DNA from: Sciurus carolinensis
Taxonomy: Eukaryota > Chordata > Mammalia > Rodentia > Sciuridae
DNA: 64,000 bases
NCBI RefSeq assembly: GCF_902686445.1
Contig: NC_062216.1
Coordinates: 10,871,084-10,935,083, forward strand
Direction of reading: 5' to 3'
Shown: positions 1-11,060 of the stretch, in pieces
Layout of the letters: each line of letters starts with the position of its first letter
How positions within the stretch are numbered: the first letter of the stretch is position 1
Program-made: the position numbers and the translations under genes
The notes under the pieces: generated by a model
Database searches by the model: none
Seen by the model: only the letters and a program-made list of their open reading frames with translations
Told to the model about the DNA's origin: nothing

Positions 1-305
1 AATCAAGCTCAAATGAGGACTTTGTGATGGGCTCTAATCCCATATGATTGATATCCTTAGAAAGGAGGACATTTGGAAACCCAGAGAGACACACTCAGGG
101 GAGAGCCATGTGAAGATGCAGGATTTGAGTGACAAATCTGCAAACCAAGGAACACCAAAGACTGTTGAGAGGCAAGGGAGGATTCCCCTAAGTTCTCGAC
201 GGAGTACAGCCCCGCTGAGGTCTTCTTCTTGACTTTCCCACCTCCAGAGCTGTGAGAAGATGCACTCCCATTGTTCTAAACCACCCTATGTGTGAGACTT
301 TCTTC
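1..305 (+). repeat. MLT1-type MaLR LTR remnant
   Basis: Old ERVL-MaLR long terminal repeat, cut by the window edge. Recognisable parts are the block around 100-125 (GAGAGCCATGTGAAGATGCA), typical of MLT1/MST LTRs, and the 3' block near 240-260 (CACCTCCAGAGCTGTGAGAAG). Diverged; no internal retroviral genes are present. Confidence 0.65.
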
Positions 306-1638
306 TAGCAACCCTGGGCAACCAACGAAGACACGTTTTCAATATGAAATAAAACAACAGTCCATGTCTGATGTACGATTAGACAGACATCAACAGTCGC
401 TTTAGTTCTAATTATAAGTGGTTATGAGGATGCTAAGACATTTTGTTACCGGTCTTAGCAGTGATCTTCCAGTGATACCTCTCCCAGAAATGACAATAAG
501 GATTTAAGTGTATTTCCAATTATTTTTAGATGTCAGACTAATATTTTCTGGAGTGTGACACTGTATTGAGATTGGTTGGCCCTATGTGGGTCACAGATAA
601 GGAACTTAGCGCAATAACTGGCACGCAGTAGGTGCTTAGTAAATGATAGCTGTTATCATGATAATAGGCAAGAGAAGGGATAAACCTGGCCCAAAGTTCA
701 AGTCAACCTGAAGAGCTGGACTGATTAGCTCAAGAAGTCTGTTTCTGAGACCTGGGGATGGAGCCAGCACTGGAGTCAAGTGTCCCTGGGCCGGAATCTC
801 CCCGACTCCGCCTGACTGAGTGGGAGCTGGTGCCCAGGCAGAAACTGGCTAAGTAGGGGTCCAGGGAAGCAGCTGGAGCTGTGGCCACAGTCGCTCCACC
901 CTGCTGAGCTCCCAGGACGGGGTGCGGCGTTGAAGAAAGCGCTCTTTAGAAAAGGACCTGAGGCCATTGGTGAGCTGAAGCCAGTACCAGCAGAGGCGGG
1001 TGAAGGGTGGGAAATGATAAATGAGCCTGTGGGGTGATCAGGCTGTGGTTGCAGATGCGGCCATGCTAGCTGGTCAGAAAAACAATGCCCAAAACCCCAA
1101 CTTCCCTCTGCTCGGAGGGAGCGAGAGCCATGAAGGGGTTTAAACCCAGGCACCCCACTCACCCCAGCTGCGCCTTCCCTTTTCCCTTCTGTTTGCAGAG
1201 ACCAGAAGTAGCCTCGAGAAAGCTGGTGAAGAGGTAGCAAGAGGCTTCTCTGTGGTCGACTTGACAGTGCATGAGACGTGTCCCCCCAAAAAATGCTCTG
1301 TTAAAGATAAATGTGTTCTATCAAATATTCAGACTTACTAATAAACCACAGGGTTGGGCTTTTGATGCAAAGCTGAGCTTTGGCGGAATGACGAATAATA
1401 AAGATTAGGGAGGAAAGTATCAGGTGGATTTCATGCATTTCTTCAAAAAATTCTCCCTATTAAAATCTTTTAAAATAATGACTTTCTAATGTACTGTGAG
1501 GCCAACATGCAGCAAGTGCCTTGGCAGGAGGGGTGGGTGATGCAGGTTGCTTCAGGGTCCAGGAAAAGCAGGTTATTGCTCACGTGCGGTGACGGGTCCA
1601 GGGCACCCATTTCACTATAGTGCTTTACGGGTGGCATC
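306..1638. other. Single-copy intronic sequence with a short MIR/L2-like tail
   Basis: No gene is seen. About 600-662 resembles the 3' end of a MIR or L2 element (GGCACGCAGTAGGTGCTTAG, then AAATGATAGCTGTTATCAT). An open frame of 154 codons on the minus strand at 776-1240 has no recognisable domain and unremarkable composition. Confidence 0.4.
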
Positions 1639-1639
1639 A

Positions 1640-1775
1640 ATGAGTCTCAACGGGCACCATTGACATTTGAGGCAAGAAGATTCTTTGTCATGTGGTACCA
1701 TTCTATATCCATAGCTACAGGCCACTGAATGACATGCCCCAATTGTGGTGACGGTGACGACAATGTGGACTTGTG
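1640..1775 (-). mobile_element. MER20-type hAT MITE fragment
   Basis: Ancient non-autonomous hAT-Charlie transposon. CACCATTGACATTTGAGGC, then ATTCTTTGTCATGTGG, then a diverged centre and CCCCAATTGTGGTGAC follow the order of the reverse complement of MER20. Confidence 0.55.
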
Positions 1776-1834
1776 GCTATTCTCTGTGGACTTTATAACC
1801 AGAACCCATCTGTCCATCCATCAAATAAGGACTC

Positions 1835-2060
1835 ATTAATTAATTCAGCAAATAGGGGACATGAAAGAAGTAAGAGGGAGGAAACAGGGACCTAGGCTTT
1901 TTTGGAGAAGAGCCTTCCAGGCAAAGGGTCCCGACAGCATGGAGGCCCCTGGGTGCAGCACATGAGGCTCCAGAGTGCTTGGTGTCTTTAGAAGGAGCAT
2001 GAGGGGCTGGAGTGGAGACAGCATGGAAGAACTGATGGGGAGGAAGGTCATGGGGCTCAA
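1835..2060 (-). mobile_element. L2 LINE fragment, antisense (left part)
   Basis: The sequence around 1905-1930 (GAGAAGAGCCTTCCAGGCAA) and the purine-rich blocks after it correspond to the reverse complement of the L2 3' region. The copy continues at 2290 after an inserted hAT MITE. Strongly decayed, with no intact ORF. Confidence 0.5.
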
Positions 2061-2065
2061 CCAGC

Positions 2066-2286
2066 CATCGGCAAAAGTTTTCTGTAAAGGGCCAGGTATA
2101 AAATGTCTTAGGCTTTGTGGACCCTAGGGTATCTGTTGCAAATACTCGCCTCTGTTACTGTAGCTCAAAAGCAGCCATAGATAATACGTGAGGTGGCTGT
2201 GTTCCAATAAAACTTTATTTACAAAAATGAGAGTGACGAGCCATATTTGGCCTGCAGGACACTGTTTCCTCACCCCCGTTGTAAAC
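2066..2286 (+). mobile_element. hAT-type MITE inserted in the L2 copy
   Basis: TTTTCTGTAAAGGGCCAGGT, TTAGGCTTTGTGGACC, AAAGCAGCCATAGATAATAC, GTGTTCCAATAAAACTTTAT and TTTGGCCTGCAGGACAC occur in order. This is the well-known mammalian hAT MITE of the MER1 group; I am not certain of the exact family name. It splits the flanking L2. Confidence 0.7.
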
Positions 2287-2289
2287 CAA

Positions 2290-2815
2290 GGTGAGATTTG
2301 GATTTTATTTTGAGTAGACAGGGAGCCTCTGGAGAGTTTAAAGAAGAGCAATGATACGATCTAAGCTATGCCTTAAACAAGTCCTTCTAACTGACCTACG
2401 TTTTAAAAATTCACTATGGCTGCTCTCTATAGGGTGGAGCAGTGGGGATAAGAACAAAGCAGTTAGCAGGCAAATGTGTTATTCCAGGCAAGAGACACTG
2501 ATGACCAAAGAGGCAATGGAGTCGTGGGAGGGAATCAGAATCTAGGTGTTAGTGACGGTAGAGCTGACAGGACTTCCCAATGGACTGAACGGAGTCTGAG
2601 AGAGTGAAAGAAGTCATGGCCAACTCTAAGACCTGAGACATGATTGACCAAAAGGGTGGAGCTGCAGTCAGTGGAAAGACTGGAAGAGAAGACAGGTGGT
2701 GATGTTGATTCTGCACGTGTGAGTAGACATCCAGTGGAGATGGCGAGCTGGCACGCGGGGAAGAGAATGGGAGTCACGGGAGACTGGAGTCAGGAATGAG
2801 CATGGCGCCACTCAA
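2290..2815 (-). mobile_element. L2 LINE fragment, antisense (right part)
   Basis: Continuation of the copy at 1835-2060. GATTTGGATTTTATTTTGAG, AGGGAGCCTCTGGAGAG, ACCTACGTTTTAAAAATTCAC, TATTCCAGGCAAGAGA, GAGCTGACAGGACTTCCCAA and GTGAGTAGACATCCAGTGG follow the L2 antisense order. All reading frames are broken. Confidence 0.65.
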
Positions 2816-3139
2816 GTTAGAATCATAGGCAGGGGACTGAAGAGTGACAAGGCACCAGCCTAGGGTGTCACATGCCTGACAACATCACAGGAAGCCTCAC
2901 ATCAGAGCACGCAGCCTGCAGGTGCCCCACAGCTGAGAATCCTGGGAAGGGGAAAGGAGTGGTAGGCTTGTGTCAGCCAACCTCAATGGTCAGTTGTGCG
3001 ACAGGATGGCGTACGCAGGTGTGTAAAGTGCTCACACTTAGCTCGGTACATCTGTACGTCCTGGTCTGTGCTTGCCTATGTACAGAAACCAGTGACAAAC
3101 ACTGTGATCCTGAGAGACAGCTAGGGAGTTGAAGAATGG
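2816..3139. other. Single-copy sequence, nothing recognised
   Basis: No gene, splice-bounded exon or clear repeat family recognised. Confidence 0.4.
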
Positions 3140-3562
3140 GGGACCCCAAAAGATATGCCTATGTCCTAACCCCGAGAACCCCAAGGTGACTCATTTGGAA
3201 AAGGGGTCTATATAGATGTAACCGAGTTAAGAATCTCAAGATGAGGTCATTCTGAACTATCCGTGTGTCTCCTAACCCCAGTGACAACTGTTCTTATAAA
3301 AGACACACAGGGAGAAGAGAGGGCCATGTGAAGTCGGGGCAGAGACTGGAGCACTGCTGTCACAAGCCAAGGAATACCTGGAGCCATCAGAAGCTGGAAG
3401 AGGCAGGGGAGGATCCATGCTAGAGCCCTCAGAGAGACCGAGGCCCCGCTGACACTTTGATGTGGGACTTCTGGCCTCCAGAACTGCAAAGGAACCATTC
3501 CTGTGTTTTTAAAGCACCAGGTTTGTAGTAATTTGTTATGGTTGCGATAGTAAACTGATTAA
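3140..3562 (+). repeat. MLT1-type MaLR LTR
   Basis: Near full-length old LTR. It contains GACCCCAAAAGATATGCC, GGTGACTCATTTGGAAA, a GAGGTCATTC block, TTATAAAAGACACACAGGGA, GGCCATGTGAAG, and the 3' end GGCCTCCAGAACTGCAAAGG with a TGGTTGCGATAGTAAACTGA terminus. Solo; no internal sequence follows. Confidence 0.8.
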
Positions 3563-4240
3563 AAGGCCATCTGAGTTCCATGTCCTCAACACACATAAGG
3601 GATATTTTTTAAAATGTGAAGAATAAAATAATAAAAGTTAGCATAACTTATCACTCTGAAAGCATTCAGCTTGAGGTGATAAAAGCCTCTAACAAGGACA
3701 TTTAGCAATGCAACCACCAGATTAAAAATAGAAGCAAAAGCATAGACACCTGACTGCTAATTTGTCGATGTCATGAATCTAAGCATTCAGATAAACAGAG
3801 AGGCCCAGAACTCTGCATGTTCCTGTGCTTGCCTCGCTAGGTGTCTGTGTGGGTGGGTGGCCAGGAGCACTCACAGGAAATGTGGAGGGGTGCAGACAGG
3901 AGGAGGTTCTCGTGAGTGTGCCTCTTTATATTATCCTGAGTGTCAGTGTGGTACTGGTTTGTGGCTTCCTGGCTGAGCCCTTTCCTCTCCTGTTCCAGTC
4001 ACGTTCTCATGCATGGGGGCCTGGACTTGTGCCATCTATTCTCATTAGGGTACGCTTTCTTTTAGAAGTGATAACTGCCAGGCCAGGTAGCCCTCCCCTC
4101 CTTTCCTCTTGTACCCCAACCTTGAGGCCTTGCCCTAGCTGCATCTGAAGGAGGGCAACAGGGATGCTCTGGGAACCAAGAACTTGGGCCAATGGTCTGC
4201 AGGCCAGACTGCCCCTCTGAACACCGGGAACTGCTGCTGG
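3563..4240. other. AT-rich then GC-richer single-copy sequence
   Basis: No gene recognised. Overlapping open frames at 3773-4148 and 4007-4291 lie on opposite strands and lack domain signatures. Confidence 0.4.
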
Positions 4241-4244
4241 TCCT

Positions 4245-4500
4245 GGGGCTGCTAAAACAGCTTGCCACAGGCAGGGCGGCCTATGCAACACTTAACTTCT
4301 TATAGTTCTGGAGGCTGGGAAGTCCAAGATCAAGGTGCCGGTTTCTGGTGAGGGTCTACTTCCTGGCTCACAGACAGCTGCCTTCTTGCTGAGTTCCCAC
4401 GTGACTAAGAGAGAGTGTGCGCTCGCCTCTCTTCTGCTTATAAGGGCACTAATCCTGTAATGGGGGCCCCACCCTAATGGTCTTATGTAAATCTAATTAC
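4245..4500 (-). repeat. MaLR (MST/MLT1-like) LTR, antisense
   Basis: TTCTTATAGTTCTGGAGGCT, GGGAAGTCCAAGATCAAGG, TTGCTGAGTTCCCACGTGAC, TTATAAGGGCACTAATCCTG and the AATCTAATTACCTCC block run in the antisense order of MaLR LTRs. The end abuts a second antisense LTR. Confidence 0.75.
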
Positions 4501-4503
4501 CTC

Positions 4504-4902
4504 CTGTCTTAGTCTGTTCCTGCTGCTATAACAAAATACCTGAAGATGGATAATTATAAGCAACAGAGATATATTACTCACAAACCCAGAGGCTGGGAAG
4601 TCTAAGATTAAGGTTCCAGCAGATTCAGTGCCTAGTAAGTGTTCCAAGATGGTGCCTTCTTATTGCATCCTCATGTGGCAGAGGAGAAGGGACAGGGGTG
4701 CTTCCTGCATCCTCTTTTTAAGGGCACTAACCTCATTCATGAAGCCCCACCTTCCAATTCTGTCATATTCAGTATTAGGTCCAACATAGTCTTTTGGACA
4801 AAGTGCCTCCCAAATGTGTGAAGGCCACCTCCAAATGCCAACACACCAGGGGCCAGGACTTTACCATATGAACTGGGGGAACACAAACATTCAGTCCACA
4901 GC
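4504..4902 (-). repeat. MaLR (MST-like) LTR, antisense, directly adjoining the previous one
   Basis: It opens TGTCTTAGTCTGTTCCTGCT and continues GCTATAACAAAATACCTGAA, GGCTGGGAAGTCTAAGATTA, CTTTTTAAGGGCACTAACC and AACATTCAGTCCACAGCA, the complete antisense order of an MST-type LTR. Two antisense LTRs abut here: either two insertions or a pair that has lost its interior. Confidence 0.8.
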
Positions 4903-5869
4903 ACACTGCCATGTTAGGTGACAGGTCAAGCTTGAAGTTAAGTGGGATGAGTATCTCATGGTGTCAGGGAAATAGAGGGCACATGTGGGAAATGGACTCT
5001 GCCCTCCTCCTGTGCCAGGTAAGTCACACACGGGGATCACTCCTGCAAACCGGAGACCCCACTGTGGGTGGGAGAGATGCACCTGGACGGAGTGGGAAGG
5101 GCACAGAATGGCTTTAGTTCCTGTCCTTCCTGGGGATGCAAAGGTGAATTCCCAGTGCAGTTCTGTTCAGGAGAAAACAAAGATGGATCTCAAGGGTGGC
5201 TTTTCAGCATGGTGGAGGCTGGTTGAGGGAGAGGGTGAGGAGTGGGGGTCCTGCCAGCAACTCTGAACCCACCACACCAGAGACGAATGCCCACTTTTTG
5301 CTTACTGCCCTCCTGAGGGGGAAACAGATGGTCTGATGAGAGGGAAGCACACACGCAGAAAGTGGGTCTGCAGATGACAACCAGGGGAGAAGACCCCACG
5401 AACAGGCCAGTCAGTGTGCCAGGCAGGGTGAGGACCGAGCATGGCACTTAGAAGCAGGTGACCAAACCATTTAATCTCCGATTCATAGTACTTTGGGGAC
5501 TGGCAGGGGCACTCCGGATGGTTATCCCTGGACATTATGTGTAAGCTGGGACTGAGACGAACCAGGACATATGGTCACCCGACCCAAAAAAGAGTGAGAG
5601 GAAAAGGAGAGGAAGAAGGGGGGGGCGGGCGGAGAGAGAGAGCGAGCAATCATGAAGGAGACGCCCTGTGTGGGCACAACGTATGGTGACGCTCTGCCAG
5701 TCGTTTTCAGAATGTCATTTTAGCCCCTTCCCCAGACAAGCAAATTAGCACGTTTGAGGAAAATAGAATGCTATAAGCCTCTGCTTGCTACAGAGATTCA
5801 AAGCTCCCGAACAAACACAGTTGCCTATGAATATCCAACCAAAGGGAAATGGAAAATCAAGAAGAGCAA
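4903..5869. other. Single-copy sequence with a G-rich/GA tract
   Basis: No gene recognised. About 5618-5647 is a G-rich run followed by GAGA repeats. Open frames at 4911-5266 and 5190-5535 overlap on opposite strands and have no recognisable domains. Confidence 0.4.
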
Positions 5870-5881
5870 AGGGTGTTTTTC

Positions 5882-5973
5882 TTTTTTTTTTTTTTTTGCG
5901 GTGCTGGGGATTGAACCCAGGGCCTTATGCTTACAAGGCAAGCACTCTACCAACTGAGCTATCTCCCCAGCCC
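5882..5973 (-). mobile_element. ID-type SINE (tRNA-Ala-derived), antisense
   Basis: A poly-T run is followed by the reverse complement of an ID element (GTGCTGGGGATTGAACCCAG near the start, ACTGAGCTATCTCCCCAGCC at the end). It holds A-box-like and B-box-like pol III promoter elements on the minus strand. A near-perfect 12-bp target duplication flanks it (AGGGTGTTTTTC at 5870-5881, AGGCTGTTTTTC at 5974-5985). Confidence 0.92.
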
Positions 5974-5985
5974 AGGCTGTTTTTC

Positions 5986-6774
5986 ATTTGGCACATTGCT
6001 GAGTCTCTCCAGCAGCTTCCTGATTCCTGAGGGGTCCGAGGCACCAGGGCCGGGGAGAACTTCCATGGCTTTTAACGGAGCAGGCACCGTGAGGCTATCA
6101 CACATGCACAGAAGTGAGTTGGGAGTGAACATCACTCTGTGAAGTCAGCGAGCACACACCGAGTAACCACGTTTTGGAGCCGTGCTACAGCAGGGCCTGT
6201 GCCAGGGCGAGTCTCCATTGCTTGCATTTTATCAGATGCAGCTAAGTGGGGGCTGTCAGAATTTCAGGCGTGTTCTCATGGAAGGACATGTGCTTGGCAG
6301 GTCTGAAAGCGCTGGCAGCATTTTGAGTACTAGGAGGATGGTGAAAGAAGAAGGGAGCTGGAAGCAGAAAAATTGGTTGGAGTCAAAGCCAAGGTAGGGA
6401 AGGATGGCTGTCAGGAAGCAGAGGGAGGGAGGCGCTGCTCCAGGAGAATCTCAGTCGAGGATGCCAGGCCTGGTTCCCCACTGGACCTTTCCTGACAGCT
6501 CTAGTCAGCTCTGAGTAGCAAAGCTAGTCCTCCATGTGTGGACCCAACCCTTCCGGTTATTTCTTCTCCTCAGCCCTGTTTCTTCTGGTCAGTGCTTTTG
6601 CCTCAGTTGGTAAAGGTTCATGCATCGATAGGAGTCAATTTCAGTCTCACCCTTGGCCAGGAAACCCTGTGAAAGCAGGGGTGTGCCTGTGTTTTGGGGT
6701 GTTCTGCTGCCCCAGGCCATAGCCAGCATGGTATCAGGCAGGGAAGACCCAACCCTATTCGAGGAATGGAAGAC
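5986..6774. other. Single-copy intronic sequence
   Basis: No gene or clear repeat recognised; short open frames only. Confidence 0.4.
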
Positions 6775-7140
6775 AGAATTATTCAAGACTCTTTCCTCAG
6801 TGACCTCATCCACAGCCATGGTTTCAACCGCCATCTAGAGGCTGACCACACTCAACCGTCAGTGCCCACACTGGTTCTCTCCTCCAGAATATGCACCCAA
6901 GAGTTACTCAGCATTTCCATGTGAAAATGTTAAAGCATCTCAGTTGCACAGAAAGATCTGAAACTGAACTGGTGGTCACGTCGCTCCCCGCCCATTTCTC
7001 CTCCAGTGTCCTTCATCTTAGGGAATGGGCCTGTCCACCTGAACCAGGCTGCCATTCTTCACACCTCCATGGTCCTCACTCCTGTATCCCCCATCCATCA
7101 CCAAAGTCTGTTGCTTCCATATCCTACATTCTCTGGATTA
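6775..7140 (+). mobile_element. L2 LINE fragment, sense
   Basis: TCAGTGACCTCATCCACAGC, CATGGTTTCAACCGCCATCT and the downstream CT-rich coding-like blocks match the order of the L2 ORF2 3' region. The copy is old and frameshifted. It probably once continued into the L2 segment at 9960. Confidence 0.6.
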
Positions 7141-7166
7141 CAATTGCTTCTTTTCATGGACCAAAT

Positions 7167-7350
7167 TGGTTAAGAGTGCAGGCTCTAGAGGTGGGTTGCC
7201 TGGATATAAAAACAAATTCCACCACTATTAGCAAATTTTTAACTTCTCTGCACTTAATTTCCTTATATATAAAGTAGAGAATAATATGTACTTTATAGGG
7301 TCCATCTCAGAAGTCAATAAGATAGTGTATATTAGGTGCTTTCAAAAGTG
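7167..7350 (+). mobile_element. MIR SINE adjoining the satellite
   Basis: GGTTAAGAGTGCAGGCTCTA, then a diverged GGGTTGCCTGGATATAAA block, AACTTCTCTGCACTTAATTT, and the 3' part TAGGTGCTTTCAAAAG. The MIR 3' tail runs directly into the satellite. Confidence 0.75.
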
Positions 7351-7358
7351 CCAGCTGC

Positions 7359-9911
7359 CATCACCACCTCCACCAATAAACACCACTGCTGCTGTTATCA
7401 CTGCCATCATCACCACCACCATTAACATCATCATCACCATCATCACCACCAACATGATCATCACCATCATTACCACCACCACCACCAACATCATCATCAC
7501 CATCATCACCACCAACATGATCATCACCATCATCACCACCACCACCAACATCATCATCATCATCACCACCAACATCATCATCACCATCATCACCACCACC
7601 ACCACCACCACCATCATCACCATCATCACCACCACCATCATCGTCATCACCATCATCACCACCACCACCATCATCATCACCATCATCACCACCACCACCA
7701 TCATCATCACCATCATCACCACCACCACCAACATCATCATCATCACCATCACCACCAACATCATCACCATCATCACCACCACCACCAACATCATCATCAC
7801 CATCATCACCACCACCACCAACATCATCATCACCATCATCACCACCACCACCACCACCACCACCATCATCATCAACATCACCATCATCACCACCACCACC
7901 AACATCATCATCATCACCATCATCACCACCACCACCAACATCATCATCACCATCATCACCACCAACATGATCATCACCATCACCACCACCACCACCAACA
8001 TCATCAACATCACCATCATCACCACCAACATCATCATCATCACCATCATCACCACCACCACCAACATCATCATCATCACCATCACCACCAACATCATCAT
8101 CAACATCACCATCATCACCACCAACATCATCATCACCATCATCACCACCACCACCATCATCATCACCATCATCACCACCACCACCATCATCATCACCATC
8201 ATCACCACCACCACCAACATCATCATCAACATCACCATCATCACCACCAACATCATCATCATCACCATCATCGCCACCACCACCAACATCATCATCATCA
8301 CCATCACCACCAACATCATCATCACCATCATCACCACCACCACCAACATCATCATCACCATCATCACCACCACCACCAACATCATCATCATCACCATCAC
8401 CACCAACATCATCACCATCATCACCACCACCACCAACATCATCATCACCATCATCACCACCACCACCAACATCATCATCACCATCATCACCACCATCACC
8501 ACCACCACCACCATCATCATCAACATCACCATCATCACCACCAACATCATCATCATCACCATCATCACCAACATCATCATCATCACCATCATCACCACCA
8601 CCACCAACATCATCATCACCATCATCACCACCAACATGATCATCACCATCACCACCACCACCACCAACATCATCAACATCACCATCATCACCACCAACAT
8701 CATCATCATCACCATCATCACCACCACCACCAACATCATCATCATCACCATCACCACCAACATCATCATCACCATCATCACCACCACCACCAACATCATC
8801 ATCATCATCACCATCACCACCAACATCATCATCACCATCATCACCACCACCACCAACATCATCATCATCACCATCACCACCAACATCATCATCACCATCA
8901 TCACCACCACCACCAACATCATCATCACCATCATCACCACCAACATCATCATCACCATCATCACCACCACCATCATCGTCATCACCATCATCACCACCAC
9001 CACCATCATCATCACCATCATCATCACCACCACCATCATCATCACCATCATCACCACCACCACCAACATCATCATCATCACCATCACCACCAACATCATC
9101 ACCATCATCACCACCACCACCAACATCATCATCACCATCATCACCACCACCACCAACATCATCATCACCATCATCACCACCATCACCACCACCACCACCA
9201 TCATCATCAACATCACCATCATCACCACCACCACCAACATCATCATCACCATCATCACCACCATCACCACCACCACCACCATCATCATCAACATCACCAT
9301 CATCACCACCAACATCATCATCATCACCATCATCACCAACATCATCATCATCACCATCATCACCACCACCACCAACATCATCATCACCATCATCACCACC
9401 AACATGATCATCACCATCACCACCACCACCACCAACATCATCAACATCACCATCATCACCACCAACATCATCATCATCACCATCATCACCACCACCACCA
9501 ACATCATCATCATCACCATCACCACCAACATCATCATCACCATCATCACCACCACCACCAACATCATCATCATCACCATCACCACCAACATCATCATCAC
9601 CATCATCACCACCACCACCAACATCATCATCACCATCATCACCACCAACATCATCATCACCATCACCACCACCACCACCAACATCATCATCACCATCATC
9701 ACCACCAACATCATCATCACCATCATCACCACCACCATCATCACCATCATCACCACCACCACCAACATCATCATCACCATCATCACCACCACCACCATCA
9801 TCACCACCACCAACAATATCATCATCATCACCATCATCACTACCATCGTCACCACCGTCACCAACATCATCATCACCACCATCACTACCAGCATCACCAC
9901 CATCACCCTCA
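7359..9911 (+). repeat. 2.55-kb (ATC/ACC/AAC)n compound trinucleotide satellite
   Basis: About 850 triplets built almost only from ATC, ACC and AAC on the plus strand, with rare ATG, GTC, GCC and ACT variants. The basic unit is several ACC then (AAC) ATC ATC (ATC) ACC ATC ATC. Triplet phase is kept throughout, so an 885-codon Thr/Ile/Asn frame on plus and an 856-codon Met/Val/Leu frame on minus stay open. This follows from the triplet set and is not evidence of a protein. Degenerate units at both edges (7359-7404 and 9827-9911) look like older, decayed copies around a homogenised core. On the PTK2B sense strand (minus) the array reads GGT/GAT and is G-rich. Confidence 0.97.
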
Positions 9912-9959
9912 CTGTGGCTACGATCCTAATTTATTATCTCTAACCTTGAGCAGTATCCA

Positions 9960-10285
9960 CCTAAAATCACCCCACATCCATTCTTGCCTTCCTCCAATCT
10001 ATTTTCCACTATGTAAACCTAAATGATTTTTAAAAATCACAATCTCACATCACTCGAATGTTTAAATTATATCAACATCTTCTGACAGCGATGAAGTAAA
10101 GGTCAAATTATTAACATGTCTTGAATAGCCAGTCTTAAGGATCTCTCAGCCTCCAATCTGCCAGGTTCTTTCCCACCTTAGGACTGCCACACGTGATACT
10201 GCCTCTGCCGGTAACTTTGTTCCTCTTGCCTTCTCCTCTTTCCTTCACTTCAAGGTCAAAACTCTAAAATGCTCACTATTCTCAC
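9960..10285 (+). mobile_element. L2 LINE fragment, sense
   Basis: TTCCTCCAATCTATTTTCCA, the AAAAATCACAATCTCACATC block, and later GCCAGGTTCTTTCCCACCTT and TTTGTTCCTCTTGCCTTCTC follow the L2 3' order. It may be the far half of the copy at 6775-7140, separated by the MIR and satellite. Confidence 0.6.
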
Positions 10286-10389
10286 TGTCCCCAATCTCCC
10301 ATCCATTGCACAATGGTTCCTGTTCCCATCTCTCCACTGAAACTGCCCAGCAAAGAGTCACCCATGGCACCTGAAAGCAATGACCTTAT

Positions 10390-11060
10390 TTCTGCCCTCA
10401 CCTGACTTGACCTCTCTGAGCATCTGACACTGATAAACACTCTTTCTTAAAGCCCCTCTGCCTTTGGCTCCCCTGACTATTCTCTTGGTTCTCTTCATCT
10501 TTCCCTGACTCTTCTTTTCCTTCATTTGCTTCTCTTCCTTCATCAGCCCTCTGGAAATTGATTTCCCTGGGTGTCCTTACTGGAACTCTTGCTCTTGCTC
10601 TACTCATTCTCCATGAATGACCCTGCCCTCTTGCCTGGAATCCATCACACGATGATACCCAAATCCTTATCTCTAAATCCTTTCTCCCTCCTGAGCTCTG
10701 CGCCCACATCTCTCCATGGAGGTGCTTCCAAAACACTTCAAACACACCACATGTGGAGCTGAAATCTCAACGCCCTTCCTTTCTCTGCTCCTATCTCAAT
10801 GAATGGTGTTCAGCTGCCCAGGCAAGAGCTTGAGTCATCCTTGTCTCCTTCCTTTCTTTCCCACCCTACATCTAGTTAATCATCCAATTCTGTTGCCTCT
10901 GCCTCCTTAGATGCACACAGACTTATCTGTTGACTTATCTGTTCCCAGTGACGCTCCCTTGGTTCAGGTCCTCATCATTGCCTCCCCACATGACAGCCAC
11001 CATTTCCTAACCCACTTCCCATTCACAAGCTTCTTTCTCTAATCCTTTGTGCTCTGCTGC
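10390..11060 (+). mobile_element. L2 LINE fragment, sense (second copy or duplicated region)
   Basis: The order restarts at an earlier L2 position: CATCTGACACTGATAAACAC, TTCTCCATGAATGACC, ACGATGATACCCAAATCC, TTTCTCCCTCCTGAGCTCTG, CTATCTCAATGAATGGTGTT, GAGTCATCCTTGTCTCCTTC, CTCATCATTGCCTCCCCACA. No open ORF2 remains. Confidence 0.65.

Noticed and set aside
7359..9911. CRISPR array or other prokaryote-type repeat array
   Set aside because: There are no spacer-repeat alternations; units are triplets, and the context is a mammalian genome.
7286..9943. 885-codon plus frame and 856-codon minus frame as giant novel proteins
   Set aside because: Both lie almost wholly in the trinucleotide satellite and arise from stop-free triplets. 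Flanks are MIR and L2 remnants, and there is no promoter or splice structure.
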